64,000 nucleotides of DNA from Erythrobacter sp. F6033 (GCF_023016005.1 NZ_JALKAZ010000001.1:2046001-2110000); one strand, 5' to 3'; counted from the stretch's first letter, positions 27,794 through 37,274 are shown. Numbers and translations: made by a program. Notes: generated by a model from the letters alone, not told the origin.

Positions 27794-28915
27794 CTATCCG
27801 CTTACCATATGATCACGATGGACGACTGCAGCGCGCGGAGCATACCCCAGCTTCGCCTCTTGGTCGTCCTGTTTAAGGCCAATAATCGCGCGGCATTCAT
27901 CGGAACTGTACTCGACCAGCCCTTGCCCCAATCGCTGCCCCTTCGGGCCATGCAGACTGACCAATGCGCCGCGCTGAAACTCTCCTTCGATCTCGATCAG
28001 ACCTGCAGCAAGCAAGCTCGCACCGCCTTCGAGAGCCTCGACGCAGCCAGCATCTACTGTCAGCACACCTTCGGGTGCCAACCGGCCGCCAAGCCAGCTC
28101 TTGCGCGCACTATCCGCGCGAACAGGTATAAATACCGTCCCAAGCCCGTTTTTCATGGAACTTGCAATCGGGTGACTATCCGTACCGTTGATTATCGCGA
28201 GCGTTATTCCGGCTCGCTCAGCAATCCGTGCAGCTTGAAGTTTGGCGCGCATACCGCCCGAGCCCAAACCAGAGGACGATCCGGCTCCGGCCATGGCGAT
28301 AACTTCAGGAGTTACGCCTTCGACGCGCTCAATCAGCTTTGCGCGGTCTTCTTCAGGAGGGCGGTCATACAGGCCGTCAACATCAGACAGCAGCATCACT
28401 GCATCAGCACCAGCAGCCTGCGCCACCCGCGCTGCCAAACGATCATTGTCGCCAAAACGGATTTCTTCGGTCGCAACGCTGTCATTCTCGTTGACCACGG
28501 GCACAGCGCCCGCTTCAAGCAAGCGTTCTAAGGTAGCGGCTGCGTTGAGATAGCGGCGGCGGTCTTCCAGATCGTCCAATGTCACAAGCATTTGCGCCGC
28601 AGTCAGGTCATGCTTGCCCAGCGCACCTGCCCAGAGCTGCGCCAAGGCAACTTGCCCGACGGAAGCTGCCGCCTGTGCATCTGCAAGGCTGGCTCTGCCG
28701 CCCTTCGGCAAGTCAAGACGCGCGGCACCAAGTGCGATCGCGCCCGAGCTTACGATGATGATTTCGGCTCCGTTTGCGCGCAGTGCCACAATATCTTGAA
28801 CAAGAGCATCGAGCCACTCGCTGGCAGGCTCGCCCGATCGCACCAAAAGCGCGCTGCCGATCTTGATGACAATCCTGCGCGCCGTAGCGAGGTCTGAAAT
28901 CGTGCCTATCGCCAT
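27794..28915 (-). CDS. proB: Glutamate 5-kinase
   Basis: A 373-residue enzyme phosphorylating glutamate in the first step of proline synthesis. The amino-acid kinase domain starts RRIVIKIGSALLV and contains IIVSSGAIALGAARL, VPVVNENDSVATEEIRFGDN and LLSDVDGLYDRPP. A C-terminal PUA domain follows (GRLAPEGVLTVDAG onward). The start at 28913-28915 leaves four bases after the obgE stop. proC, a later proline enzyme, lies about 6 kb away on the same strand; proA was not found. Confidence 0.96.
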   Translation of the reverse strand: MAIGTISDLATARRIVIKIGSALLVRSGEPASEWLDALVQDIVALRANGAEIIIVSSGAIALGAARLDLPKGGRASLADAQAAASVGQVALAQLWAGALGKHDLTAAQMLVTLDDLEDRRRYLNAAATLERLLEAGAVPVVNENDSVATEEIRFGDNDRLAARVAQAAGADAVMLLSDVDGLYDRPPEEDRAKLIERVEGVTPEVIAMAGAGSSSGLGSGGMRAKLQAARIAERAGITLAIINGTDSHPIASSMKNGLGTVFIPVRADSARKSWLGGRLAPEGVLTVDAGCVEALEGGASLLAAGLIEIEGEFQRGALVSLHGPKGQRLGQGLVEYSSDECRAIIGLKQDDQEAKLGYAPRAAVVHRDHMVSG

Positions 28916-28919
28916 AGAG

Positions 28920-29978
28920 TTAGATCGGGGACCATTCCCCGCCCGCCTCGTCTTCATCCTCGACTTCGACGGTGTTCGTCTCTGTCGATGTTCGGTCGGG
29001 GAGGTACCCGAGAACCGCATCCATCAGTTCGGAGATTCCCTCACCAGTAGCGCCTGAAATCGAGAAAACCTTGTCCGCGCCAGCGTCCATCAGCTCTTTG
29101 GCAAAGGCATCGCCGAGTTCAGCATCAGCGAGATCAAGCTTGTTCAGCGCAATCAATTGCGGCTTGTCTTCCAACCCAGAACCGTAAGCGGCCAGTTCGT
29201 CCTGAACGATCTTCATCGCTTCAGCGGGATCATCCCCTGCAATATCGACGAGGTGAATGAGCACACGGCAGCGCTCGATATGACCGAGGAACCGGTCACC
29301 AATCCCTGCACCATCCGCAGCGCCTTCGATCAGACCGGGAATATCAGCGAGCACAAATTCGCGCCCCTTATGCGAGACGACACCTAGTTTCGGGACCAGT
29401 GTCGTAAAGGCATAATGACCGACCTTCGCCTGAGCATTTGAAACGGCATTGATGAACGTCGATTTACCCGCATTGGGCAGGCCAAGCAGGCCCACATCGG
29501 CCAGCAATTTCAAGCGTAGCCAAACCCACATCTCCTCACTCGGAGTGCCCGGCTGATGCTGACGCGGGGCGCGATTGGTTGAGCTTTTGTAAGACGCATT
29601 GCCGCGCCCGCCCATGCCGCCTTCAAGGAAAACGATGCGCTGACCGATCTCAGTAAAGTCGGCGAGAACCTCTTCTTTGTCTTCGGAGAGAACCTGAGTG
29701 CCCACCGGGACCTTGATCACCAGATCAGGCGCAGCCGCACCAGTGCGATCCTTGCCCTGCCCGTGATTGCCGCGCTTGGCTTTGAAATGCTGTGCGTAGC
29801 GAAAGTCGATCAGCGTGTTCAGGCCCTGAACCGCCTCGAACACGATATCGCCGCCTTTGCCGCCATTGCCGCCGTCAGGACCGCCATATTCGACATACTT
29901 CTCGCGCCGGAAACTGACCGCTCCTGGCCCTCCGGCACCGGATTTGAGATAGATTTTGGCTTGATCGAGGAAATGCAT
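28920..29978 (-). CDS. obgE: Obg-family GTPase (ribosome assembly, stress control)
   Basis: A 352-residue GTPase. The N-terminal Gly-rich OBG domain is recognised from MHFLDQAKIYLKSGAGGPG and GGPDGGNGGKGGD. The G domain has G1 GLPNAGKST, G3 DIPGLIEGA and G4 NKLDL. Only a short acidic tail follows. The protein binds the 50S subunit late in assembly and responds to (p)ppGpp. The start MHFLDQ is chosen since the family begins exactly there. It leads the operon obgE-proB-epimerase. Confidence 0.96.
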   Translation of the reverse strand: MHFLDQAKIYLKSGAGGPGAVSFRREKYVEYGGPDGGNGGKGGDIVFEAVQGLNTLIDFRYAQHFKAKRGNHGQGKDRTGAAAPDLVIKVPVGTQVLSEDKEEVLADFTEIGQRIVFLEGGMGGRGNASYKSSTNRAPRQHQPGTPSEEMWVWLRLKLLADVGLLGLPNAGKSTFINAVSNAQAKVGHYAFTTLVPKLGVVSHKGREFVLADIPGLIEGAADGAGIGDRFLGHIERCRVLIHLVDIAGDDPAEAMKIVQDELAAYGSGLEDKPQLIALNKLDLADAELGDAFAKELMDAGADKVFSISGATGEGISELMDAVLGYLPDRTSTETNTVEVEDEDEAGGEWSPI

Positions 29979-30018
29979 GGGACGCACCTATGCATTTCCT
30001 CGATGAATTGCGAGAAGA

Positions 30019-31986
30019 TTAGAACTTAGCGCGGATTCCGACGGTCGCTGTGCGGCCCGGCGAGACGAAGCTGAACACTTGCTCATATGTCTGATCAAGC
30101 AGATTTTCGACCCGTCCGAACAGGCTCACACCCTCGGTGAGGCGTACTTCGCCAGAGAAATTGACGAGCGTAAAATCTTCCAGTGTTTCGCGAACAGGGA
30201 TGAAGCTTGGGTCGGTGAAAGCAAGATCTTCGGTCTCGGCATTGTGGCGTATAACCAGCGTGGCTGAAGCTCCGTCGTCCGGAGCGGTCCAATTGAGCGA
30301 TGCACTTGCGATGTGATCAGGGCGACGGACTTCTTCAATTCCGTCTTCCTTTGCATCGAGGTAGCTATAGGCCGCATCGAACGAGAACCCATTGCCGAGC
30401 TCTGCCCTCGCGGACACTTCAACGCCGCGGCGAATGCTGTCCGTCTGCCGATTGGCAGGCGTGGCGATGAAAGTGGGCGCTGGAAAGGTCGTGAAAATCT
30501 CATTTTCGAGAGTGCTGTCAAAATAGGTTAGCGAAACGCTCGCCTTCCCGTCTGCAAAGCTCTGGTCGATGCCCACTTCCCAGCCGGTCGATTTTTCAGG
30601 CTGTAGATCCTCGTTGCCGATAAATTGCCCGTCGAAGAATCCAAACAGCTCGAAAAACCCGGGATTCTTGATGCCTGATCCTGCGCTGGTCCGCACGCGG
30701 GTAGTGTCCGTGATGTTGTAGCCAGCTCCGATGCGGAAAGTGGTTTCGTCCGCAAAACGATCATTGATATCGTGACGAACCGCCGCTGAGAAATCGACGT
30801 CTCTGCCGGCGAATCGGTATTCGCCGACCAAACCAACATTCTCGATTTCGCGCCGCCCAGCAAACGCCGTTCCGAAGGGGTCATTGTTGCGGAACTGTTC
30901 CCGCTCCCAGTCGGTCGCGAGTGTGATGAAATGATTTTGGTTTCCGGCACCGAACTGGGCCGCGCTGACATAGGATGCCTTCAGGCGATCTCCTTCGCTT
31001 CCGCCGCTTCGGCCAAAAGCTCCAAACGTGTCGCGATTGATATCGGCGAGTTGCGCCGAAATGTCATGCGTCCATGCTTCGTCAAAAGTCGTAAGGTTCA
31101 GCCCGGCAAGCGCATAGATCGCTTCGTTCTCAAACCGCGTCTCTGGTGTGTCGATAATGAGGCCGAAAGTCGGGCTGGTCGTGTCAAAATCCGAATTGTT
31201 GAAGTCGCCGTCGGTTCGGATAAACCGTGCCGCCACACGGGCTTCCAGTGCGCCTGCAAGGCGTACCGATCCTTTGCCTGATACAGTGTAGCTGTCGCGG
31301 CCAAGATTGCGCGTACCGCCGCGAGCGTTTGGCTCACCATCTGTGCTAACAACAGTCGCATTGATCGCAAGGTCAGCGTCATAATTGCCGATCCCAAACT
31401 GTGCTGAACCGTTGATCGTATTGTTAGTACCGGCTTCAATGCGCACACCAAAGCCATTCACTTGCGCGCCGCGTGCGCTTTCATAAGCGACGATGCCACC
31501 GATAGCGTCCGCGCCATAAAGCGCAGACTGCGGGCCGCGCAGCACCTCCACTTTGCTGCCGATTTCGGTCTGCAATGTGCCAATGTCGAACTCACCGGCA
31601 AAGGGATCGGAAACCTCGATCCCGTCCACCAGCACGAGCACATGGTTCGCCTCCGAACCGCGGAGCCGGATCTGGGTCTGGCCTGCGACGCTGCTGACCG
31701 CGACGCCCGGTACATCGCGCAGCACATCGGCAATATCGCGCGTTTGCCTATTGGCAATGTCCTCGCGCTCAATGATCGTGGCTGAACCGGTGTAGTCTTC
31801 TATGTAGCCTGGGCTGTCATCCCGATTTGCACTGACTAGAATGCCTTCGATCCGAATGTTCGTTTGCAACGTGATACTTCGATCATCTTCGGCTTCGTCG
31901 TAATCAGCCCGAACGTCTTGTGCCAAAGCGGGCGTAGCCAAACACAGCGCTGCAACCGCAGCACCGCACAAATATTTCGTATTCAT
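30019..31986 (-). CDS. TonB-dependent receptor, BtuB-like
   Basis: A 655-residue outer-membrane receptor. A signal peptide (to PALAQ) precedes a plug domain with ANRQTRDIADVLRDVPGVAV, IRLRGSEANHVLVLVDGIEV and VEVLRGPQSALYGADAIGG. The 22-strand barrel ends in the aromatic GIRAKF, as expected for BAM recognition. A cobalamin riboswitch lies directly upstream, which, with the BtuB-like plug text, points to vitamin B12 or a cobinamide as cargo. No btuFCD genes follow. The start is fixed by the signal peptide. Confidence 0.92.
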   Translation of the reverse strand: MNTKYLCGAAVAALCLATPALAQDVRADYDEAEDDRSITLQTNIRIEGILVSANRDDSPGYIEDYTGSATIIEREDIANRQTRDIADVLRDVPGVAVSSVAGQTQIRLRGSEANHVLVLVDGIEVSDPFAGEFDIGTLQTEIGSKVEVLRGPQSALYGADAIGGIVAYESARGAQVNGFGVRIEAGTNNTINGSAQFGIGNYDADLAINATVVSTDGEPNARGGTRNLGRDSYTVSGKGSVRLAGALEARVAARFIRTDGDFNNSDFDTTSPTFGLIIDTPETRFENEAIYALAGLNLTTFDEAWTHDISAQLADINRDTFGAFGRSGGSEGDRLKASYVSAAQFGAGNQNHFITLATDWEREQFRNNDPFGTAFAGRREIENVGLVGEYRFAGRDVDFSAAVRHDINDRFADETTFRIGAGYNITDTTRVRTSAGSGIKNPGFFELFGFFDGQFIGNEDLQPEKSTGWEVGIDQSFADGKASVSLTYFDSTLENEIFTTFPAPTFIATPANRQTDSIRRGVEVSARAELGNGFSFDAAYSYLDAKEDGIEEVRRPDHIASASLNWTAPDDGASATLVIRHNAETEDLAFTDPSFIPVRETLEDFTLVNFSGEVRLTEGVSLFGRVENLLDQTYEQVFSFVSPGRTATVGIRAKF

Positions 31987-32111
31987 TCTCGGATTCCTTC
32001 CGAATGAGCAACACAAATGACCGCACGAAAATGCCCGCACGGCCAGCTATTCGTCGCTCGAAACGAAAGTCTTTTTCGCGCCTCTCCAATCCCTGAGAGG
32101 GGCAACAAGCG

Positions 32112-32276
32112 ACACGCTCCGGTCGGTCTCCTGGCTCACGGATCAGCGCGCTTGTTTCTCACCTTCCCAAGGTTTCCCTCAGTGGCTGCGTCTCTTGCGA
32201 GATCACGCGAAACAATCGCTCACCGCTTACAGTTGCAGGGACAGCTGCGGAATCTAACCGCATTCCCGTTACCGAA
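32112..32276 (-). promoter_or_regulatory. Cobalamin riboswitch
   Basis: On the minus strand the hallmark segments of the B12 aptamer occur in order: GGGAATGCGGTTAGATTCCG, the entry stem and core; GCTGTCCCTGCAACTGTAAG; AGCCACTGAGGGAAACC; and the TGAGCCAGGAGACCGACC stretch (the B12 box, about 32119-32140). It lies about 125 bases before the TonB-dependent receptor. Cobalamin-bound RNA normally lowers expression of such receptors by masking the ribosome-binding site or by termination. The boundaries are approximate. Confidence 0.93.
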
Positions 32277-32307
32277 GTGATTGCGCGGCGTTACCCGCGA
32301 AGGCGCT

Positions 32308-33267
32308 TTATCGCAAGCCGCGCGGTGCAGGCGCCGGGGTCTGATCCTCGGTGCTGTCACCCTCCGTCTGGATAGGTTCAACAACGGGCTGAGAAACGAA
32401 GCCGTCCTGAACAGGCACGACCGGCACTTCTGCACCCGTTTGGCTGTCGACCACAGTCCCTCCCACAGCGGTAGGAGATGCCAGAGTGGTTACGGGATCC
32501 GCCCCGGCAGTCGGGACAACAACCCCGTTGGCACGAGCATTTTGGACGGCCACCCAACCAGGCTGCGAGGGGCCATATTTTGCACCATATTTGGCATCCC
32601 AGCTCGCCGACAGATTCTGATATTCAGCATACTGGTCGAAGAACGTCAGGAATGGTTGCTGGAGTAGAGGGAAGTTCTCCATCGCAAAGGCAATCGGATC
32701 GGTCGGCGGCGTCGTCAGTGCCCTATTTGAGATATCGAGCGCAGACGCACAAAAACCGCGACGTGCCGGCGGCAAAGCAAAGTAATTGTAGACGCTGGTC
32801 ATCTTGCCTTCGCGGGCAATGATTCCTGCCCGGCGTGCCCCCATTTCGCTGCGATACTTGCGATCGATACGATCATTGACCCGTTTGAGGGCGCGCGCAT
32901 GGTCTTTGATGTAAACACTGTAAGCATCGAGGATCGGTTGGAACCGTGCAGCGGTGCAATTGAGAGCAGCAACGTTCCATGCCGAACGGAAGTGCCACAC
33001 TTTTTCATCATCGCTGATCCCCGAATTGACCGTCATTCGGCCACCGAGCGAACTCTTGGCTGGAATCTTCATCACATAGGACGCGCCGCCTGGCGGCAAT
33101 GGTCGAAGCGGAATGATCTCAGCTGCTGGCGGCGGCGGCGGCGGAGGCGGTGGAGGCGGCGGTGGAGGCGGCGGAGTTGTACACGCGGCAAGCATGCCGA
33201 TGGCAACCGCTACGCTGGTAATTTTCAGTCCGGCGGGCTTTCGATTGCCTGCATCCGCTTTTTTCAT
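32308..33267 (-). CDS. Lipoprotein with 16-residue polyproline tract
   Basis: A 319-residue lipoprotein. The lipobox LAAC gives lipidated Cys29, followed at once by 16 consecutive prolines (32-47), encoded by mixed codons. The folded part (about 55-245) is helical with conserved-looking YVMKIPAKSSLGGRM and a long charged helix; the C-terminal 70 residues are low-complexity Val, Pro and Thr. The polyproline would act as a rigid spacer from the membrane and needs EF-P for translation. No family was recognised. It lies just upstream of the riboswitch, on the same strand. Confidence 0.75.
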   Translation of the reverse strand: MKKADAGNRKPAGLKITSVAVAIGMLAACTTPPPPPPPPPPPPPPPPAAEIIPLRPLPPGGASYVMKIPAKSSLGGRMTVNSGISDDEKVWHFRSAWNVAALNCTAARFQPILDAYSVYIKDHARALKRVNDRIDRKYRSEMGARRAGIIAREGKMTSVYNYFALPPARRGFCASALDISNRALTTPPTDPIAFAMENFPLLQQPFLTFFDQYAEYQNLSASWDAKYGAKYGPSQPGWVAVQNARANGVVVPTAGADPVTTLASPTAVGGTVVDSQTGAEVPVVPVQDGFVSQPVVEPIQTEGDSTEDQTPAPAPRGLR

Positions 33268-33363
33268 ATTCGCTCTCTCTCAGTGACCAGCTGGCATCAT
33301 GCCTGAAACCGCCTTGCTCGCAAATGAAGTGCAAAGCGATAGTCACCTGAGATAGCAAAGCAA

Positions 33364-33395
33364 ATGCCCGAAACCTAATGAAAGGCTCCGGGCAT
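33364..33395 (-). terminator. Hairpin terminator after the Bax-inhibitor-1 gene
   Basis: Arms ATGCCCG (33364-33370) and CGGGCAT (33389-33395) with a small inner stem, followed on the minus strand by TTGCTTTGC. It lies about 60 bases after the stop of the upstream gene and could end its transcript. The U-tract is poor. Confidence 0.5.
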
Positions 33396-33452
33396 CGCAG
33401 ATTTCACCAGTTTGATCCGAATTCAATCATCCGGACCGTATCGGAAGCGCGA

Positions 33453-34202
33453 TTATTCGCGGCTGCCGAGGAACTGAAGCAGGAACATGAACATGTTCAC
33501 AAAGTCGAGATACAGGCTGGTTGCGCCCATAATCACGGCTTTGCCCGCAAAGTCAGTGCCGCGCACATACTGATACTCGTTCTTCAGACGCTGCGTATCG
33601 TAAGCAGTGAGGCCCGCAAAGATCAGCACGCCGATACCGCTAATGACGAAAGCCATGGTTTCGGAACCGAGGAAAATATTGATGACCATGGCGATGATCA
33701 GACCGATCACGCCCATGATCAGGAAGCTGCCCCAGCCCGAAATGTCCTTCTTCGTAGTGTAGCCCCACAGCGAGAGACCGGCGAAGGCGCCAGCCGTTGC
33801 AAAGAACGTAACGGCGATTGATTCAGCCGTGTAGACGAGGAAAATCGTCGAGAGCGATAGACCCATGACAGTCGCAAACGCCCAGAATACGATTTGGAGT
33901 GTCGCTTGGCTCATCTTGTGAAGGCCGAAGCTCATGGCTAGAATGAACGCTAGCGGAGCGAGCTTTACTGCCCAGAAAAGCAGGCCGCCATTGATGGCGA
34001 GCGAGTACGCAGGTGATTCAGCACCGCCCCATGAGAACATAAGTGCTACGATACCGGTCCATAGAACGCCGGAGGCCATGTAATTATAGATCGAGAGCAT
34101 GTGCTTGCGCAGGCCCTGATCATAGGCAACGCCAGCAACATCGCCGCCAGCGCGCGGCACCGAGCCAAAGCCGGTGCGCTGTGTGTCATTCCAATCAGAC
34201 AT
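33453..34202 (-). CDS. Bax inhibitor-1/YccA family membrane protein
   Basis: A 249-residue protein with seven hydrophobic segments after a polar 45-residue N-terminus, and the family's C-terminal AGLTAYDTQRLKNEY block containing the pH-sensing Asp pair. Members are inner-membrane proteins; the bacterial YetJ member is a pH-sensitive calcium leak and YccA modulates FtsH. Which of these applies cannot be said. The start MSDWND is chosen because homologues begin so; the frame is open 27 codons further. It appears to be a single-gene unit with a terminator. Confidence 0.92.
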   Translation of the reverse strand: MSDWNDTQRTGFGSVPRAGGDVAGVAYDQGLRKHMLSIYNYMASGVLWTGIVALMFSWGGAESPAYSLAINGGLLFWAVKLAPLAFILAMSFGLHKMSQATLQIVFWAFATVMGLSLSTIFLVYTAESIAVTFFATAGAFAGLSLWGYTTKKDISGWGSFLIMGVIGLIIAMVINIFLGSETMAFVISGIGVLIFAGLTAYDTQRLKNEYQYVRGTDFAGKAVIMGATSLYLDFVNMFMFLLQFLGSRE

Positions 34203-34313
34203 AATGGATCCCTTGTCTCCAAATGCGGCGCGACAATACGCGCCTGTCCCAATCAATATCGGTGTTTTATCGCCCAATTTCAAGCAAAACCGATCCTGAG
34301 ATGTTGACGGGTG

Positions 34314-35126
34314 TTAACCGTTTCCAGCGGACAATTCCGCGCCGCGCTCTGCAGTTGCTTTCAGGGTTCTTACCAGCAGTTTGTGCAGAGCCTGATCGGC
34401 ATCGAGTACATTCATACCTTCGCGTGTCATTCCGCCCGGGCTGGCGACGCGATCTGCCAGGTCGCCGGGAGAAAGCGCTTCGCCCGCAGCCAGCGATGAT
34501 GCACCATCGACCATGGCTACCGCCAATGCCTCTGCTTGAGCCGCTTCGATTCCGAGCTCGATCGCCGCGCTCGCAAGCGCGTCAATAAATCGATAAACAA
34601 ATCCCGGTCCTGACCCGGCAAGCGCTGTGACAAGGTCAAACTTATCCTCGTCATCCAGCCAAACGGCTGTCCCGAGCGCATCAAACAGCCCGAACGTGCT
34701 GTCACGTCTTTCGGAAACAAGGCCACTTTCAAGAAGAATGATCGGTGATTTATTGATGCGTGAGGCCAAGTTCGGCATCACACGAATATGCGCTTCAGCG
34801 TGCGGAAATGCGCTCTTTAACTGCGCAAGTGTAAGCCCGGCGAGCAACGAATATACCTCAACGCCACCACCAGTGAGAGCCTGCAATTCCGGCGCCACAT
34901 CACCCAGTTGCTGGGGCTTAAACCCGAGCATGACAGCATCGTGGCCTCCGGCGGCAACCGCGTCTGCAATATCTCGATAAACCTTCACGCCATCAGGAGC
35001 GGATTTCGGACTCCGATTGAGAATTGCGAATCGCTCAGGTGCCTCGCCAGCAGCTAGCCAACCGGCAAGCATCGCGCCGCTCATATTGCCATAACCGATG
35101 ATGAGGAGCTGCTTGATACCGGACAT
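34314..35126 (-). CDS. proC: Pyrroline-5-carboxylate reductase
   Basis: A 270-residue NADPH-dependent enzyme for the last step of proline synthesis. The Rossmann motif is GYGNMSGAM near residue 12, and the C-terminal dimerisation domain carries ALAGSGPGFVYRFIDALA, LSPGDLADRVASPGGMTREG and LDADQALHKLL, all typical. It follows the YbjN-like gene on the same strand by about 40 bases, a common pairing in Sphingomonadales to my memory. Confidence 0.95.
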   Translation of the reverse strand: MSGIKQLLIIGYGNMSGAMLAGWLAAGEAPERFAILNRSPKSAPDGVKVYRDIADAVAAGGHDAVMLGFKPQQLGDVAPELQALTGGGVEVYSLLAGLTLAQLKSAFPHAEAHIRVMPNLASRINKSPIILLESGLVSERRDSTFGLFDALGTAVWLDDEDKFDLVTALAGSGPGFVYRFIDALASAAIELGIEAAQAEALAVAMVDGASSLAAGEALSPGDLADRVASPGGMTREGMNVLDADQALHKLLVRTLKATAERGAELSAGNG

Positions 35127-35168
35127 TGCGAACGACCCTTGTTTGAAGCGTTGAAGACCTCTTAGTGG

Positions 35169-35675
35169 CTATGCCTCGCCCGCTGCGTCAACCATTGCCG
35201 CTTCCAACGCTGCTTTCGGGGCCTTGTCGCCCCATAAAACGAACTGGAAAGCGGGATAAAACCGGTCGCATTCGTCAATCGCATTTTCGACGAGCGATTG
35301 CGCCTGGGTCAAGCTCAACATACCGTCATCGCCCAGCAACACGCCATGACGATAGAGCAGTACGTCGCCGTTCGACCAAATATCAAAATGGCCCAGCCAC
35401 ATTTGCTCATTGATCAGGCTGAGCAGCTCGTATGCGCATTCTTTCTTATCATCCTGAACGCGGATCTCTGGCAGGCAAAGGAATTGCAGTACACTGTCTT
35501 GAGCCCGCCAAATGGCTTTGAGTTTGTACTTCGCCCAACTGCCTTGAACTTCGCCCGCCATTTCATCGTCCGAGACTATCTCGAACGACCATCCGCGCGC
35601 TTCGAATAGAGCGGCGAGCATTTCGACAGGAGCCGCGTCATCTTGCGCAACGAAATCGTGTTCGCTCGTTCTCAT
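35169..35675 (-). CDS. YbjN-domain protein
   Basis: A 168-residue acidic protein with the YbjN fold, similar to type III secretion chaperones: EMLAALFEARGWSFEIVSDD, then AIWRAQDSVLQFLCLPEIRV, LLSLINEQMWLGHFDIW and a long C-terminal helix. YbjN in E. coli affects motility and stress by an unknown mechanism. The start MRTSEH is favoured; an upstream in-frame ATG adds 17 atypical residues. It precedes proC on the same strand. Confidence 0.88.
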   Translation of the reverse strand: MRTSEHDFVAQDDAAPVEMLAALFEARGWSFEIVSDDEMAGEVQGSWAKYKLKAIWRAQDSVLQFLCLPEIRVQDDKKECAYELLSLINEQMWLGHFDIWSNGDVLLYRHGVLLGDDGMLSLTQAQSLVENAIDECDRFYPAFQFVLWGDKAPKAALEAAMVDAAGEA

Positions 35676-35819
35676 TGGTTGGGTGCCATTTGTAACATCG
35701 GCTTGTGGAATGCCTGTCCAGCGCACTGCTTGGCAATGCGCGCATCAATAGCGGCTGGGGAGAACCGATTTCGCTTGTTTAAAGCTTGTGCACAGAAAGG
35801 CGGGGATGGTTCAAAAGAA

Positions 35820-37274
35820 CTACTTTAACTCTTTAATTTCAGTACCTTCTGGGCTTGTAAAGCGGAAAGTGTCGACACCCTTCTGCTTTAGCGCACTGAT
35901 CAGTTCATTTGCCGCTTTGCGAGATGAAACCGGCCCTGCAAGCAACCGATTGGCTTGCCCCCAAGGGGTCACATGCGGCTCAAAACCATCGAGCAAGTCA
36001 GGGGCCTTACGGCTAAACCGGCGCCAATCGAATTTCAGCGCAGAGACATCCCGCCCTGTTGCAAGCTGCACCCAGATGCGGCTTGGATGGGCGGGTTTGG
36101 CTGGTTCTTCCGCCTTCGGTTCTGGCTTGGTTTCGCGCGGAATCTCAATCGCAGCGAGATCAACGGCCTCACCGCCAGCCTTTGTCGCGGGCAACGCCGC
36201 ATCACCAAGATCGGCGAAAGCATCGGCGACGCTCGCAGGTTGCGGGGTCGGAATCGCAACCTGTGTTGTTGCAGGACTTGGCGATTCTGCTGGAGCTTGC
36301 GCAACATCAGCTAGGTCAAACCCGGGCTCGGGTGCCGGGGCTGCTGCGGCGACCTGAGCTACGGCTTCGGTTCGCTCACCCAAAGGTGCGCCCGATGGCT
36401 CTAGCTTGCTATCCGCAGTCCTTGCTATCGCAGAATCGCTGCTCGTTACACCGCTAGTATAGGCGGCAATGCGCGGGTCTTCGCGGCCTATGTCGGCGAC
36501 CTGCGGAAAGATGCCCAGATTGGCTGCAGCGGCTTGCTGGGCCTTGGTCAGGCGCGGCATGAATTCAAGATATGGGTTGATCCTGCTTGCAAGATCCCGC
36601 GGCATCACCGCGTCAACAATCGCCGCAGCGCGTTCCTGCTCCCCCATGATTGCGAGCCCGAATGCACGGGTGCGAAATGACGCGAAATCCCGGCGGTCGA
36701 GCATCGGACGCAAAACGTCTTCAAAGCCCGCCTTATTGCCGGAAATAGCATAGCTGATAGCGAGGCGGCGCTTTGCCTCAGTGTCATCGGGCCTGAGCGA
36801 AATTGCGCGCTGATGGGCCGGTTGCGCGCTTACCGTATCGCCGACCATATCGAACGCAAGCGCGCGGTCGCTTAACAAATCGCCCGCATCCGCTCCCGCA
36901 CTTTGCGCAGCCGCATAAAGCGGTAGCGCATCGACCGGTCTACCGGATTTGAGAAACACGCCTGCCATGCCAAGTTTTACCCGGGCATCGTTCGGCGCGA
37001 TACCGTTGGCTTTGGCATAAAAACCCATTGCCGCGTCCAAATCACCGACCTTTGTGGAAGCTTCGCCAGCCTCCAAAAGCGCGGCTACATTTTCGGGTCG
37101 TTTGGCGAGACGCAACAGAGCACGATTAAGCAATTGCGCGTCTTTGGACGGCAGGGCCTGAACCACCTCGCGTGATGTCGAATCCTGCGCATTCGTCGGC
37201 AATGCAATGCACACCGAAAGAGATGCGACAGCTAACGATAAGGCACGCGGAGTAATCATCGGAACGCTCGTCAT
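35820..37274 (-). CDS. TPR and SPOR domain periplasmic protein
   Basis: A 484-residue protein with a signal peptide (to PTNAQ), about five TPR-like helical repeats at 40-250, a Pro/Ala/Glu-rich linker at about 270-400 and a C-terminal SPOR domain (WVQLATGRDVSALKFDWRRF, ANRLLAGPVSSRKAANELI). SPOR domains bind glycan strands without stem peptides at the septum, so a division-site role is likely. It is the next gene after ftsZ on the same strand, 137 bases on. Two ATGs five codons apart are possible starts. The binding of denuded glycan is family knowledge, not shown here. Confidence 0.88.
   Translation of the reverse strand: MTSVPMITPRALSLAVASLSVCIALPTNAQDSTSREVVQALPSKDAQLLNRALLRLAKRPENVAALLEAGEASTKVGDLDAAMGFYAKANGIAPNDARVKLGMAGVFLKSGRPVDALPLYAAAQSAGADAGDLLSDRALAFDMVGDTVSAQPAHQRAISLRPDDTEAKRRLAISYAISGNKAGFEDVLRPMLDRRDFASFRTRAFGLAIMGEQERAAAIVDAVMPRDLASRINPYLEFMPRLTKAQQAAAANLGIFPQVADIGREDPRIAAYTSGVTSSDSAIARTADSKLEPSGAPLGERTEAVAQVAAAAPAPEPGFDLADVAQAPAESPSPATTQVAIPTPQPASVADAFADLGDAALPATKAGGEAVDLAAIEIPRETKPEPKAEEPAKPAHPSRIWVQLATGRDVSALKFDWRRFSRKAPDLLDGFEPHVTPWGQANRLLAGPVSSRKAANELISALKQKGVDTFRFTSPEGTEIKELK

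Noticed and set aside
33121..33174. GGC/GGA triplet run read as a simple repeat
   Set aside because: It is the polyproline tract of the lipoprotein gene on the other strand, with mixed codons rather than a pure microsatellite.
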